64,000 bases of DNA, from NCBI RefSeq assembly GCF_042453785.1, contig NC_091671.1:39443501-39507500 (forward strand), given 5' to 3'. Origin of the DNA: Malus domestica (Eukaryota; Streptophyta; Magnoliopsida; Rosales; Rosaceae). The notes under the pieces are model-generated. The model had not been told where the DNA came from and searched no databases. It saw only the letters and a list, made by a program, of their open reading frames with translations. This document shows positions 23,401-33,041 of this stretch, one piece after another (within the stretch, counting starts at the first letter, position 1; every line of letters begins with the position of its first letter). The position numbers and the translations under genes are program-made.

Positions 23401-23917
23401 ATCTTCGAAACATCACAACAGCTTCGAAATCTGCAAGAAGCCGACTATCATGTTTGGAGCTTCAACACTGTAATTTCCGTCGCTCAAACAGAAATGGTTC
23501 CTTCTTGAAAGTTGTTCATATGCTCAAGAACTATAGGGTGTCTAAAATTCAGCTCCATTGGAGAAGAGCAGAGGTTGCAGAAATTTGATAGATGAAAGGA
23601 GGCGAAAGAGGGAGAGAGAGAAAAAGTCTCTTGGGTTGGATTTCTATTTTGGGGCAGATTCCAATTTTTGTAGCACCTTCATTATTGATGAATTGCTTGT
23701 ACTTTTGTCCATTATGAAACGTGGGACTTTGGCTTGTTGTTGGATCTATTATAATATGTTTGGGAACATATATAAGTGAATAAATAAGAAGGAAAATTTT
23801 GGGCCCTTGTGGGTGTAAAACAAAAAATGTTTATGTTTACCCAAGTGTTTTTGTACAAGTTCAAGGGCATCTTGGGTTTTGTGAACAAAATTTGTTTATT
23901 TGGAGCAAGGTTTTGTA

Positions 23918-24437
23918 TTGAAGCTTTCTAGGTGAAGCTTTGATGGTGAAGCTTTGTAGATGAAGCTTTGTAGATGAAGCTTTCTAGGTGAAGCTTTGAT
24001 GGTGAAGCTTTGTAGATGAAGCTTTCTAGGTGAAGCTTTGATGGTGAAGCTTTGTAGATGAAGCTTTGTAGATGAAGCTTTCTAGGGGAAGCTTTGATGG
24101 TGAAGCTTTGATGGTGAATGTATGTAGAGGGAGCATTCTAGGTGAAGATTTTTTAGGTGAAGCTTTGTAGGTGAAGCTTTTTTAAGTGAAGCTTTTCGGG
24201 TGAAGTTTTTTTTTTTTGGGTGAAGCTTTTTAGGTGAAGCTTTGTGGGTGAAGCTTTGGAGGTGAAGCTTTTCGGGTGAAGCTTTTTGGGTGAAGCTTTT
24301 TAGGTGAAGCTTTGTGGGTGAAGCTTTTTAGGTGAAGCTTTGTGGGTGAAGCTTTGGAGGTGAAGCTTTTCGGGTGAAGCTTTTTGGGTGAAGCTTTTTA
24401 GGTGAAGCTTTTCGGGTGAAGCTTTTTGGATGAAGCT
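23918..24437. repeat. GTGAAGCTTT minisatellite
   Basis: Dozens of 12-14 bp units built on GGTGAAGCTTT, with variable linkers (TGTAGA, TCTAG, GATG, TTCGG, TGTGG). They show higher-order repetition and many HindIII sites. A poly-T tract follows at 24439-24461. Confidence 0.95.
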
Positions 24438-24672
24438 GTTTTTTTTTTTTTTTTTTTTTTGGCGCTTGACACGGTCTTCATTTGCTTGTTTTGTAGGGAC
24501 TGTGGAAGACGGATTGCTTTCTGATTGAGAAGGGTTCCGGCATCGCTTGCTATGAATGTAAAAGAGTGAGGGCTGAGTTGGCTAAATTACCTCTTTATTG
24601 AATTCATTGCCAAATGGCCTTCATTACATAGGATGCCGAACGGTTATAGCTCAACACTTGTACATCGTAAGT

Positions 24673-27600
24673 CTATTTGTAGTAGTACTTCAAGTGATCA
24701 GCGTTCCATGGATGGCCAAGGGTCTTGCCATCGGAGCTTCTAAGTGTGTAAGAGCCAGGGCGACTGATGCCAATGACTTCATACGGTCCATCCCAGTTTG
24801 GACTAAGTGTGCCTTCACTCGGGACTCTGTCGCAGAGTAATCTTTTCTTTAAGACCCAATCTCCTATTTTGAAAGAACGAGGCTTGACCTTAGAGTCATA
24901 ATAGTTGGAGATGCGCTGCTTGTAGGCGACATTCCTCAAGTGAGCTTGGTTTCTGTGTTCCTCGACTAAATCCAAGTTGAGGGTGAGTTGTTTGTCATTT
25001 TCACTTTGAATGTAGTTCTGGACTCGGAATGTTGCTTGCTCGAGCTCAACAGGGACAACCGCCTCTGTGCCAAAGGCAAGTGAGAATGGAGTTTCTCCTG
25101 TTGAAGTCCGATATGAAGTGCGATATGACCAAAGAACTTGGGGTACAAATTCTGGCCAACAGCCTTTAGCTTTGTCCAAGCTGGTTTTCAAAGTGCGCTT
25201 GATTATTTTGTTGATGGCCTCAACTTGTCCATTAGACTGGGGATGAGCTGGAGAGGCAAAGCATAAGTTGATGTTGAACTTAGAGCAGAACAACCTGAAC
25301 TTCTTGTTGTCAAACTGTCGCCCATTGTCAGTGACTATCGCATTGGGAATGCCGAATCTACAAAGGATGTTCTTCCACACGAAGTCTTCTATCTTTGCCT
25401 CAGTAATGGTTGCCAAGGGTTCTACTTCGGCCCACTTTGTGAAGTAGTCCACTGCAACGACTGCGTAACAGACTTTGCCCTTCCCTGCCGGCATTGGGCC
25501 GATCAAATCAAGTCCCCACTGGGCGAAGGGCCAAGGGCTGATCATAGGAGTAAGAGGCTCTGGAGGGGAATGAGAAATAGTTGCATATCGTTGACATTTG
25601 TCACATGAGCGGGATACTTTGATGGCATCCTGGTGGAGTGTTGGCCAGTAATATCCTTGGCGAAAAGTCTTGTGTGCTAGGGACCGAGATCCAGCATGAT
25701 CTCCACAGACTCCCTCATGTATTTCCCGAAGGACGATTTCCGCCTCGGCAGGCGTAAGACACCTTAAGTATGGCAGGCTAAAACCTCGCTTATAGAGTTG
25801 ATCATTGATGATCAGGTAGCGGGTAGACTTGTATCGAATTTGCTTAGCCTGGACTTTATCATTTGGGAGGGTGCCATGAGCAAGGAAATTATAGATCGGG
25901 GTGATCCAACTATCCCCCTGTTGTAAGTTGCATACTTCTGCGGCCATGGTGCTTGGTGTTGCCAACAGTTCGACATGAATTTTTCTTCCAATCTTGTCTT
26001 CCACAGCCGAGGCGAGGCGAGCCAGGGCGTCTGCATGACTGTTTGCCGCTCGAGGAACTTGGGTGATCTGGTAGTGGAAGTGCTTGAGCAAAAGTTGTGT
26101 TTGCGCAAGATATGCTGCCATGGAGCTGTCCTTAGCATCAAAGTTGTTGGTAACCTGGTTGACCACCAATTGGGAGTCACTGAAAATATCAATTTGTTTA
26201 ACCCCGAGGTGTTTGGCCAAATGTAATCCTGCTAGAAGGGCTTCATACTCGGCCTCATTATTTGATGCCTTGAATTTGAAACGAAGAGCATACTCCATTG
26301 CTACTTTGTCGGGTGTAGTCAAGACTAGTCCCGCTCCACAGCCCTGTTGGTTGGATGAGCCATCAACATACAGACTCCATGCTGGGGTTGTTGGTTCTAT
26401 CTTCTGAGCTTCCGGGGGTAATGAAGCCACTGCTTCAGGTGTAGAAGCAATGTCAACCGGATATGTGAAGTCGGCAATGAAGTCTGCCACTGCTTGGCCC
26501 TTCTCAGCTGGCTTTGGTTGGTAGGAGATGTCAAACTCACCCAACGCTATTGCCCATTTGATCATTCGCCCTGAAGTGTCAGGACTTTGGAGTATCTGTC
26601 GAAGAGGATAATTGGTAAGCACGATGATGGAGTGCGCTTGGAAGTAAGGGCGGAGTTTTCGAGCAGACATGACCAATGCCAGAGCCAATTTCTCAATGTT
26701 AGAGTACCGTGTCTCCGCATCTTGTAAGGCTTTGCTAGCGTAGTAGACAGGTTGCTCAATATTCCCATCCTTTCGAATGAGAACGGAACTTACGGCTGAA
26801 GCTGATACCGATAGGTAGATAATGAGAATGTCTCCTACCTCGGGCTTGGAGAGTAGAGGGGCTTTACTCATGTACTCCTTGAGGTTTTTGAATGCCTCGG
26901 CACATTCATCAGTCCATGTAATGTACTTCCTACTTCCCTTAAGTGCTTTAAAAAAGGGAGCACATTTGTCTGTGGCCTTAGAAATGAACCTGGTTAAGGC
27001 TGCCACCTTGCCAGTAAGGCTCTGGATGTCCTTTGAAGTTACCGGTTCCTTCATGTCGAGGATTGCTTTGATCTTCTCGGGATTAGCTTCAATGCCTCGT
27101 TGGCTAATCATGAAACCTAAGAATTTGCCAGAGCCTACGCCGAAGGCACATTTGTTGGGGTTTAACCTCATTCGATACCTCTTCAAAATAGTGAAAGTTT
27201 CAGATAGGTTGGTGATGTGTTGGTCAGCATGTTTGCTCTTGACTAACATATCATCAACGTAAACTTCCATGCTCTTCCCAATCTGCTCGGCGAACATTGA
27301 GTTGACTAGTCTCTGATAAGTCGCTCCTGCATTCTTTAGGCCGAAAGGCATGACTTTATAGCAGTATAGTCCTCTGTCGGTAGTGAAGGCTGTGTGTTCT
27401 TGATCCGAAGGGTTCATGAGGATTTGGTTGTATCCTGAGTAAGCATCCATGAAGCTCAGGAGTTCACACCCGGCCGTAGAGTCTATAAGTCTGTCAATAA
27501 GAGGAAGAGGGAAGCTATCTTTCGGACACCCTTTGTTTAGGTCGGTGTAGTCAACACACATTCTCCACAAGACCTTTTGAAGCAAAAGACTTTCTTTGGT

Positions 27601-30600
27601 CGGATTTTTCTTAACAAGGACCACATTTGCTACCCATGTCGGGTAATTGACTTCGCGGACAAAGCCTATGCCTTTGAGTTTTTCAACTTCTGCTTTCATT
27701 GCCTCGTATCGTTCAGCGTCATAAGATCTTCGCTTCTGTCTCACCGGCTTGATCTTGGGGTCAATACTCAAACGATGACAGATGACATCGGGAGAGATGC
27801 CTGGCATGTCCTCGTATGACCAGGCGAAGACTTCAGTGTTCTCTTTCAAAAAAGATATCAATGCTAACCGAAGGGGTGGTGACAATGTGGTGCCAATCTT
27901 CACCATGCGATCTGGATAATCTCTGGAGATAGGTACCTTCTCCAACTCTTCAGCAGGTTGGGCTTGCTGGGTGAAAGAGTCATCTCGAGGATCATCGGGT
28001 TGATTGTTGCTATCAGGAAGATCTAAGTTTGCTTCATCTAGGCTGGTCTTTGTGACTTGGTCATGTACAGACAGGGTTTCCTTGGGTCCGGGCAAGTGTT
28101 GTTGCTTAACTGAAGTGTTGTAACATGATCGTGCACTAAGCTGATCTCCTCTGATGTAGCCGTTTCCATGGGGGGTTGGAAATTTCATCAACAGCATATG
28201 CGTGGATACCATAGCCTTGAGATCATTGATGCCTGTGCGCCCAAAGATGACATTGTATGCCGTTGGGCAGTCAACCACTAGGAAGTTAGTGGTAATGGTA
28301 GCCATGTAAGGGCCTGTACCAATAGTAAAGGGTAAATGTATGCTCCCTAAGGGTTGCACGATATCACCGGAGAAGCTTATCAGAGGAGAAATCGAGCGAT
28401 CGAGCAAGTGTTCAGCTACACTGAGTGCCCTGAAAGCTTCGGCAAACATGATATTGACCGAAGCCCCTGTGTCTACGAGGATTCGTCGAACATCAAAGTT
28501 GGCTATGTGAGCCTCCACGATCAATGGGTCGTTATGAGGGTAGATGATGCCTCTTTCTTCCTCAGGGTAGAAACATATCGGATCCCAGTTAGGCTTTTGA
28601 TACTTCCCTCCCCTGATGTCTTCCACGTGAAACACTTGGTGACCAGGCCTCAGAATTCGTTCACTGTTTTTCAAGGCCCTATTGGAAGATTCAGATATGG
28701 GTGTGCCGCCGCTTATGGAATATATGACATTCACCTGGCGTTGGTTACGGTTATCCCTTTGAGGGTGAAGGAGGAATTGATCAATTTTTCCTTCTCGTGC
28801 CAAAGCTTCAATACGATCACGGAGGATGATACATTTCTCGCTATCATGGCCGTTATGCTCATGATAGCAACAAAACATGCCCGCGTTATTCGGGGGCGTG
28901 TAATCTGGGTGCCTCGGCTTTGGCTTTGGTATCAGGTGAGCTATGCTGGGGTAAATGGCCGCGCATGTGGCATTCAAGGGCGTGTATGTCTCATACCTTG
29001 GGGTAGGGGGTATCTTGACGCGAGTTTGACCCACTGCATTGACTGCCTGGGGGCGAGCGTTATTGTGGCGATACCCTTGGTTATCGGGATAGTGTCCCTT
29101 ACTCTTTTTACTGAAATGAGAGTGGTGAGGATGGAAATCCTTCCTCTTGCCTTGAAATTGATATGTCTGTTGATTCGGCGAAGCATTATGCAAGGCATGG
29201 GGAGGTGCCACTGCTGTTTGGAAAGTCGAGGTCTTCTCATTTAGGTGAGTTTGGCTTCCACCACCCACTTGTTGATAAAGGATGGTTGTAGGGGGTTTCT
29301 CCTGATATGTCTTTGCCTCGGCGGAGGCATGGTTATAAGCCTGCGCCATCACCTCAGAGTAAGTCTTCCAAGTATTGGCATTGATCATGTATTTAAAGAA
29401 ACAATCACGTAGGCCTGCCGTGAAGGCTTTGAGGGCAGTCTTGTCGTCTGCCTCGGCACACCGGGAGTATTCATGGCTGAAGCGGCCAGCATACATACGT
29501 AATGACTCGTCTGGCTTCTGGCGGATAGTGTACAAGTCATCTGCAGAGTGCAAGCGATCAGTTTGGAAAATGTGTTGGGAAACAAATAGTTTCCTCAATT
29601 CCTCAAATGAGTCTACCGTCTCAGGTGTAAGACGACAATACCAATTTAGAGCTCCACTAGAGAGGGTGGAGGGGAAGAGAAGACATCGTTCTTCGTCGGT
29701 GTGCATCCGGTATGCCATGGTGGACTCAAAGAGGTTAAGGTGCTCAATCGGGTCCTCTTTTCCAGTATAAAGTTGAAAGCCAAGCTTTTGCTTTGTCTTT
29801 GCTTGAAGGGGGGTGTTGAGGATCCTCCTTGTAAGAGGGCCAGGCCTGGGTTGGTTCCAGTCAGGTATTTCAGCCTGACGTTCAGCCTTCAACTTGTTTA
29901 CTTCCTCAAGAATTTGTAGGACAAGGGGGTCCTGAGCGGAGTTATGTGTCACTGGAGCTTTCTTTCGTAAATCTCCATCTCCTATTGGAGTTAGGAAGGT
30001 TTGATCAAGGGCATGTGATTTTTCCCTGGACTCGCTGTACTGGCTTCCAGGGTATGTCTGTCGGAACACCTCTGAGTCCCCTGTACCCTCATGTCTCTCT
30101 GGGACTTGTTGCCCCTTCCCCAAATTGGTGGCCGGCTTGGGCCGTGGCAGGGGACCGAGTCTCTCAGAAATCCTTGGGTCATTAATCTTTGAGCTTATAT
30201 GGATGGAATTCTCTCGACGTTGCTTCAGGAAATCCCGACAATCGCGAAAGACGGCTTTCGATCCTTCTGCCCCTTCAGCAAAGAGGTGTCTCCCTCCACT
30301 TCTCATGGTTCGGGTCGAAGCAACTGGGTTAAGAGAAGCCTCATGTTGATTATCAAGTCGAGGGGTAATCTGTTCCCTATTAGGGATATCTATGTCGAAT
30401 GCATGTGACCCTCCATGTTGGAGGGCACCCAGTTGATGGTTGACTTCCACGGGGGCAACAATCTCGCGTGTCTGAGCTTGCCTAGCTTCGTGGAGTGTCT
30501 CGAAGAGCTTCTCATATTGCTCATGGAGGACCTCATTCCTCATTGCTATCTTGTTGTTCTGAGCTTCCAACTCATCGACTTTAGCTTGAAGAAGAACTCG

Positions 30601-30681
30601 TTTTCCTTCCTTCTTTCGTTGTTTCGCACTATGTGCAAGGGGGGTGTCATTCTGTGTGCTGTGGCTTCCTTCGCTTCCCAT
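24673..30681 (-). CDS. Gag-Pol polyprotein of the Tat retrotransposon
   Basis: One uninterrupted frame of about 2002 aa from ATG 30681. The frame is open upstream to 30801, but that part overlaps the PBS and LTR. Domains below are numbered from 30801. Retrotransposon gag is about 345-500. A CxxH..GH....C-type knuckle (CYHEHNGHDSEKC) lies near 647. The aspartic protease DTGAS is near 775. Reverse transcriptase is about 1060-1240, with YVDDM near 1180. A gypsy RNase H is about 1310-1420. A second RNase H (LYVDGSSN near 1480, NNEAEYEAL near 1518, SDSQLV near 1543) is about 1475-1600. Integrase has an HHCC finger ending CDKCQRY near 1733 and D, D, E near 1763, 1826 and 1862. Gag and Pol share one frame, so no frameshift is needed. 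No stop or lost catalytic residue was seen. Confidence 0.96.
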   Translation of the reverse strand: MGSEGSHSTQNDTPLAHSAKQRKKEGKRVLLQAKVDELEAQNNKIAMRNEVLHEQYEKLFETLHEARQAQTREIVAPVEVNHQLGALQHGGSHAFDIDIPNREQITPRLDNQHEASLNPVASTRTMRSGGRHLFAEGAEGSKAVFRDCRDFLKQRRENSIHISSKINDPRISERLGPLPRPKPATNLGKGQQVPERHEGTGDSEVFRQTYPGSQYSESREKSHALDQTFLTPIGDGDLRKKAPVTHNSAQDPLVLQILEEVNKLKAERQAEIPDWNQPRPGPLTRRILNTPLQAKTKQKLGFQLYTGKEDPIEHLNLFESTMAYRMHTDEERCLLFPSTLSSGALNWYCRLTPETVDSFEELRKLFVSQHIFQTDRLHSADDLYTIRQKPDESLRMYAGRFSHEYSRCAEADDKTALKAFTAGLRDCFFKYMINANTWKTYSEVMAQAYNHASAEAKTYQEKPPTTILYQQVGGGSQTHLNEKTSTFQTAVAPPHALHNASPNQQTYQFQGKRKDFHPHHSHFSKKSKGHYPDNQGYRHNNARPQAVNAVGQTRVKIPPTPRYETYTPLNATCAAIYPSIAHLIPKPKPRHPDYTPPNNAGMFCCYHEHNGHDSEKCIILRDRIEALAREGKIDQFLLHPQRDNRNQRQVNVIYSISGGTPISESSNRALKNSERILRPGHQVFHVEDIRGGKYQKPNWDPICFYPEEERGIIYPHNDPLIVEAHIANFDVRRILVDTGASVNIMFAEAFRALSVAEHLLDRSISPLISFSGDIVQPLGSIHLPFTIGTGPYMATITTNFLVVDCPTAYNVIFGRTGINDLKAMVSTHMLLMKFPTPHGNGYIRGDQLSARSCYNTSVKQQHLPGPKETLSVHDQVTKTSLDEANLDLPDSNNQPDDPRDDSFTQQAQPAEELEKVPISRDYPDRMVKIGTTLSPPLRLALISFLKENTEVFAWSYEDMPGISPDVICHRLSIDPKIKPVRQKRRSYDAERYEAMKAEVEKLKGIGFVREVNYPTWVANVVLVKKNPTKESLLLQKVLWRMCVDYTDLNKGCPKDSFPLPLIDRLIDSTAGCELLSFMDAYSGYNQILMNPSDQEHTAFTTDRGLYCYKVMPFGLKNAGATYQRLVNSMFAEQIGKSMEVYVDDMLVKSKHADQHITNLSETFTILKRYRMRLNPNKCAFGVGSGKFLGFMISQRGIEANPEKIKAILDMKEPVTSKDIQSLTGKVAALTRFISKATDKCAPFFKALKGSRKYITWTDECAEAFKNLKEYMSKAPLLSKPEVGDILIIYLSVSASAVSSVLIRKDGNIEQPVYYASKALQDAETRYSNIEKLALALVMSARKLRPYFQAHSIIVLTNYPLRQILQSPDTSGRMIKWAIALGEFDISYQPKPAEKGQAVADFIADFTYPVDIASTPEAVASLPPEAQKIEPTTPAWSLYVDGSSNQQGCGAGLVLTTPDKVAMEYALRFKFKASNNEAEYEALLAGLHLAKHLGVKQIDIFSDSQLVVNQVTNNFDAKDSSMAAYLAQTQLLLKHFHYQITQVPRAANSHADALARLASAVEDKIGRKIHVELLATPSTMAAEVCNLQQGDSWITPIYNFLAHGTLPNDKVQAKQIRYKSTRYLIINDQLYKRGFSLPYLRCLTPAEAEIVLREIHEGVCGDHAGSRSLAHKTFRQGYYWPTLHQDAIKVSRSCDKCQRYATISHSPPEPLTPMISPWPFAQWGLDLIGPMPAGKGKVCYAVVAVDYFTKWAEVEPLATITEAKIEDFVWKNILCRFGIPNAIVTDNGRQFDNKKFRLFCSKFNINLCFASPAHPQSNGQVEAINKIIKRTLKTSLDKAKGCWPEFVPQVLWSYRTSYRTSTGETPFSLAFGTEAVVPVELEQATFRVQNYIQSENDKQLTLNLDLVEEHRNQAHLRNVAYKQRISNYYDSKVKPRSFKIGDWVLKKRLLCDRVPSEGTLSPNWDGPYEVIGISRPGSYTLRSSDGKTLGHPWNADHLKYYYK

Positions 30682-30770
30682 GTTGGAGAGGGATGCCTGA
30701 TCAAAAGAAAGTGTACGAATGATAGAAACCAGCTTGACACAGCTGAAGAGAGTAGGAAAAAGTGTCGTTT

Positions 30771-30788
30771 CCCACAGACGGCGCCAAA
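30771..30788 (-). promoter_or_regulatory. Primer-binding site
   Basis: Immediately after the 5' LTR the element reads TTTGGCGCCGTCTGTGGG. TGGCGCCGT matches the complement of the tRNA-Asp 3' end, as I know it for Tat/Athila elements, after which the match weakens. Confidence 0.75.
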
Positions 30789-31080
30789 TGTTGATGCACA
30801 AAATCAGCGAAGACTTTGGTACAACAGAAAATGTCAGGTTTTATGACCTTCGCTTGGTTGCTTCGGTCACTAGTGAGGATAAGTACGTAAATGAATAGAG
30901 ACAGAGAAGCAAACACAGGATGTACGTGGTTCACCCAGATTGGCTACGTCCACGGAGTAGAGGAGTTCTTATTAGTAGTGAAGGGCTTACACAAGTACAA
31001 AGGATCAAGCTCTCAATTTAGTGAGTTCCTGTGAATGATTTAACACAAATGGCATTAGGCAATATTGTGGGGGAATGACC

Positions 31081-31090
31081 CCTATTTATA
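31081..31090 (-). promoter_or_regulatory. TATA box of the 5' LTR
   Basis: TATAAATAGG on the minus strand. Transcription would start some 25-35 nt further toward lower coordinates. Confidence 0.7.
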
Positions 31091-31115
31091 GAAAAACTTG
31101 TAGCTTTGTCACATT

Positions 31116-31217
31116 GACATGTGTCATGTTATGATTGGTTCTTGATGTCGACACGTGCTGCGCTCTGATTGGCTTCTAATCTTGACACGTGTCGAGTAGT
31201 GATTGGCCTCCTGGTCG
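31116..31217 (-). promoter_or_regulatory. Triplicated 34-bp U3 unit with G-box and CCAAT box
   Basis: GACATGTG (31116), GACACGTG (31150) and GACACGTG (31184) are spaced exactly 34 bp. Each is followed by ATTGG (31134, 31168, 31202), an inverted CCAAT box. Two units contain a perfect G-box CACGTG (31152, 31186). The array sits directly upstream of the TATA box in element orientation. Confidence 0.85.
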
Positions 31218-31300
31218 GAGGGGAACTCTTCTGGGTCCTTGACAGTATAGCGTTGGCCGGTGCTCGGTAGTTTCGGGATTGGTCAAGTATGGTACAAACA

Positions 31301-31305
31301 ACGCT
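31301..31305. repeat. Target-site duplication (ACGCT), right
   Basis: Matches 18860-18864. Confidence 0.97.
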
Positions 31306-31671
31306 GGATCAACTAGTACTAGTCACACACAATTATACTTTTTAACCGAAGCCTTAGATTTCTACATAGGTTCTTTTTTCCTTTCTAGTTATTACCTATG
31401 TTACCTAAATTAGTGCACAAACTTAGATTTCGTCAATATTTCCGTGATAATATCAAAAAAGTCAAATAAAGGTATATGGAAGGGGTGAAGTCCTCGCATC
31501 GGAGAAACTCTTAAATTTTGGCTAAAATTGACAATGTCGCCGATGTATATGTCAGATACATCCGTTAAATATCGGAGACAGTGTTATATTTTGTATAAAC
31601 CGGTGTTTGACATCCCCTAAAGTTTCATTTAAATTTCTATCGAAATCCACTAATATCGATTTCGATATATT

Positions 31672-31816
31672 GGGCGACACACATGCTACAATGGCTGAGA
31701 CAAAGGGCCGCGATCCCGCAAGAGTGAACTAACTCAAAAAATCCGTCCTCAGTTCGGATTGTAGGCTGCAACTTGCCTACATGAAGCGGAATCGCTAATA
31801 ATTGCCGGTTAGCCAT
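31672..31816 (+). pseudogene. rrn16: Fragment of plastid 16S rRNA (rrn16), nuclear insertion
   Basis: From GGGCGACACACATGCTACAA to CCGGTTAGCCAT, this follows the late 3' region of plastid 16S rRNA, including CAAAGGGCCGCGATCCCGC and TCCGTCCTCAGTTCGGATTG. Against the plastid sequence as I remember it, most differences are C-to-T or G-to-A, as expected for an old methylated nuclear copy. It is only about 145 bp and non-functional. Confidence 0.88.
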
Positions 31817-31935
31817 TAGATACTTTTTATGAATGTCAATTAAGTTTCGTAAGTAAATGGCTTCTAGTTGTTCAATCATTTGATAACTAAAATCATTCTT
31901 TGATAAACGATCACTATGAGTCCGACTCAACAAAA
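31814..31935 (-). pseudogene. ycf2: Fragment of plastid ycf2
   Basis: On the minus strand this encodes [16 protein letters not shown] and [10 protein letters not shown], which I recognise from Ycf2. It abuts the 16S fragment, although the two genes are not adjacent in plastid genomes. The fragment has lost the rest of the gene. Confidence 0.75.
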
Positions 31936-32049
31936 TTTGATCATTTTTTTATGCCGTTAAGATGGGAGTATTGAGCCAAAAATTTTCTTTGTATATATAT
32001 GATATTTTAAATACCGCTTAGAATACAAATTAAAATTTAATACGATGAC

Positions 32050-33033
32050 TAGGGATGGGCAAAATACTCATGAGTTTGGGTAACAGAGGTTACCCGCCCA
32101 TTTAAAATTCACAGTTACGGTTATGGGTAACCATTTAGATGAACAAATGGTTATGAGTACAACCGTTTATCTGTGAAATTTAAATGGGCGATTATGAGTA
32201 TTACCCGTAATTATAATGGGTATCCATTTACCTATTTAATTTAATATATGTAAATTAAAAAAAAAAATTAAAAACCCCAAAATTTCAATATTTCCGCCAG
32301 ACTCAGAGTCTCAAACGCCCTCTCCTCCATTCATCTCTCCCTCCTCACTGCCCTCTCTCTCATCTTCACCGCTCATCTATCTCTCCTCACTGCCCTCTAT
32401 CTCATCTCCGCCGCCCTCTCTCTCATATCTTCTCTCTTCATTCCCTTATATTAGTTGGTTTTGCATAATGCCATTTTGTTAGTAAAGGAACAATTGATTG
32501 GGTGGTGTTTTATATCAGTTGGTTTTGAATCTTCATTCCCTTATCCTAAAGGAACAGTTGCAAATGCCATGTTGTAATCATATGGATTATAATTAAAGAC
32601 TTGCTTGGGTGTAACAGAAAAATATTATTCGTAAACTATTATTTCAATTATTGGAATTGTATAAGGACTTAAATGATTAAAATAGGGAAATGCATGCTAA
32701 AATGTACCTATAACGGTGTTTAATTGTCAGAAAACTAATTTCTTTTGTAATTTTCAAGTTGTTAAAAAAAAAAACATGTAAACAGGTGAAAAATGGGTAA
32801 ATGGGTAAAAAAAAGATAAAGGGGTTCAAAAAAGGGTAAATGAGTAAATGATTATGGTTAAATAGGTAAACGGTTATGGTTAAGTTGATACACGATTATG
32901 GATATGATTAACCATTTATAAACAGTTATAGGTGTAATTACTCAACGGATAAACGGTTATACGGGTATGAATATAAACGATTATGGGTAAATAATCACGA
33001 TTATCCGCCCGTCATAACTGTTGCCTATTCCTA
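32050..33033. mobile_element. Non-autonomous hAT-type element, 984 bp
   Basis: The termini TAGGGATGGGCAA and (complement) TAGGAATAGGCAA match at 11 of 13 bases. The flanks ACGATGAC (32042-32049) and ACGATAAC (33034-33041) form an 8-bp target duplication with one mismatch. The arms are full of GGGTAA/TTACCC and CGGTTATGG words. No transposase is present. A CT-rich stretch at about 32290-32450 looks foreign to the repeat. Confidence 0.8.
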
Positions 33034-33041
33034 ACGATAAC

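Larger units (their letters stand above)
18865..31300 (-). mobile_element. Complete Ty3/Gypsy LTR retrotransposon, Tat lineage
   Basis: A 12,436-bp element on the minus strand with two 512-bp LTRs that begin TGTTGATG and end ACAAACA. The LTRs differ by one base (G at 18907, A at 30831), and the element is flanked by ACGCT duplications. In element order it has the 5' LTR (30789-31300), a PBS, one gag-pol frame, a 5.3 kb 3' region with tandem arrays and an antisense ORF, a polypurine tract, and the 3' LTR (18865-19376). The second RNase H domain between RT and integrase is diagnostic of Tat. Near-identical LTRs and an unbroken frame indicate a recent, possibly still competent insertion. Confidence 0.96.
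30789..31300 (-). repeat. 5' LTR
   Basis: 512 bp with TG...CA termini. It is the promoter copy for gag-pol on the minus strand. Confidence 0.97.

Noticed and set aside
28354-29244. A 296-codon plus-strand frame inside the retrotransposon
   Set aside because: It is the antisense shadow of gag/protease coding sequence and shows no recognisable domain.
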